Shown here: piece by piece, positions 63,870 to 64,000 of the stretch
Layout: each line of letters opens with the position of its first letter
Position numbering within the stretch: the stretch's first letter is position 1
Assembly: GCA_028292505.1 (NCBI GenBank)
Contig: JAQGMF010000043.1
Coordinates: 1-64,000 of the forward strand
Reading direction: 5' to 3'
Source: Rhodocyclales bacterium
GTDB lineage: Bacteria > Pseudomonadota > Gammaproteobacteria > Burkholderiales > Rhodocyclaceae
DNA: 64,000 nucleotides
The notes under the pieces: generated by a model
Seen by the model: the letters and a program-made list of their open reading frames with translations, nothing else
Databases searched by the model: none
Told to the model about the DNA's origin: nothing
Made by a program: the position numbers and the translations under genes

Positions 63870-64000
63870 TCCTTGATCTGATCTGCCTGTACGGCTTTTC
63901 TGCTGCCATCGGCCTTCTCGGTGTATGCCTCCAGCACTTCAATTGTGCTCAGGGTCTGGTTGTAAGTCAGCGGCCATTGCGCACGTTCCTTCACGCCGCG
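63818..64000 (-). pseudogene. Fragment of a DUF3857-domain protein, broken
   Basis: Reading leftward from the right edge, the peptide RGVKERAQWPLTYNQTLSTI continues as EVLEAYTEKADGSRKAVQAD and QIKDQQDAR, which resembles the N-terminal part of DUF3857 (transglutaminase-linked) proteins. After this the similarity ends, the frame runs a few unrelated codons and stops at 63818. Family members usually continue for several hundred residues, so this copy is truncated, apparently by a junction near 63850-63866. Confidence 0.6.

Overview
The window is a GC-rich stretch of bacterial chromosome, almost certainly from a betaproteobacterium. The gene orders coxB-coxA-(small assembly protein)-ctaG-DUF2970-coxC-SURF1-ctaA-ctaB-sco, rpoH / ftsX-ftsE-ftsY, lolB-ispE-tRNA-Gln-prs-rplY-pth-ychF and bpt-aat are typical of that class, as is a CIRCE (HrcA) operator in front of rpoH. 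No rRNA, phage, insertion sequence or CRISPR array is visible. Nearly all of the window is intact, tightly packed core genome; the accessory parts lie at about 36-38.4 kb, 43.7-54.3 kb and the last ~0.6 kb.

Layout. (1) 1-7.2 kb, minus strand: an amide/urea utilisation operon, urtA-urtB-urtC-urtD-urtE-fmdA-amiE (amiE runs off the left edge). Four of its intergenic gaps carry a copy of the same paired palindromic repeat. (2) 7.4-11.7 kb, plus strand, divergent from the operon: a fused NCS1-type permease / eight-cysteine cluster / histidine kinase / receiver protein, then a LuxR-type response regulator. An 8+8 bp perfect dyad lies in the shared upstream region. (3) 12-20.6 kb: the aa3-type cytochrome c oxidase locus with assembly factors and heme A synthesis genes; subunit III carries an internal duplication of a two-helix segment. 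(4) 20.7-35.9 kb: housekeeping genes (rpoH, ftsXEY, rsmD, coaD, ferredoxin, a dynamin-like GTPase, mutM, a TPR protein, lolB, ispE, tRNA-Gln, prs, rplY, pth, ychF).

(5) 35.9-54.3 kb: accessory genes mixed with core genes. They include a secreted PL7 alginate lyase with an F5/8-type carbohydrate-binding domain, a PAS-GGDEF protein, gluQ, a clsB-type phospholipase D, a TRAP transporter (dctPQM), an SMP-30 lactonase, a FadR-type GntR regulator, an IlvD/Edd-family sugar-acid dehydratase, a truncated IclR regulator, uronate dehydrogenase, bpt and aat, and a secreted PL14-like lyase. Read together, these suggest capture and oxidation of uronic acids from polyuronates such as alginate or pectin: secreted lyases release uronates, TRAP imports them, Udh oxidises them to aldarolactone, the SMP-30 lactonase opens the ring and a dehydratase follows. 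The last steps to 2-oxoglutarate are not in the window.

(6) 54.3-64 kb: a hydrolase-fold protein without a nucleophile, ispD-ispF, a host-attachment-family protein, relA, a Cache-PAS-GGDEF protein and chrA. At the right edge there is a decayed region with a broken DUF3857 gene. The most unusual signals are the transporter-kinase fusion with its divergent dyad, the subunit III duplication, the repeat-studded amide operon, and the repeat that now encodes the C-terminus of gluQ.
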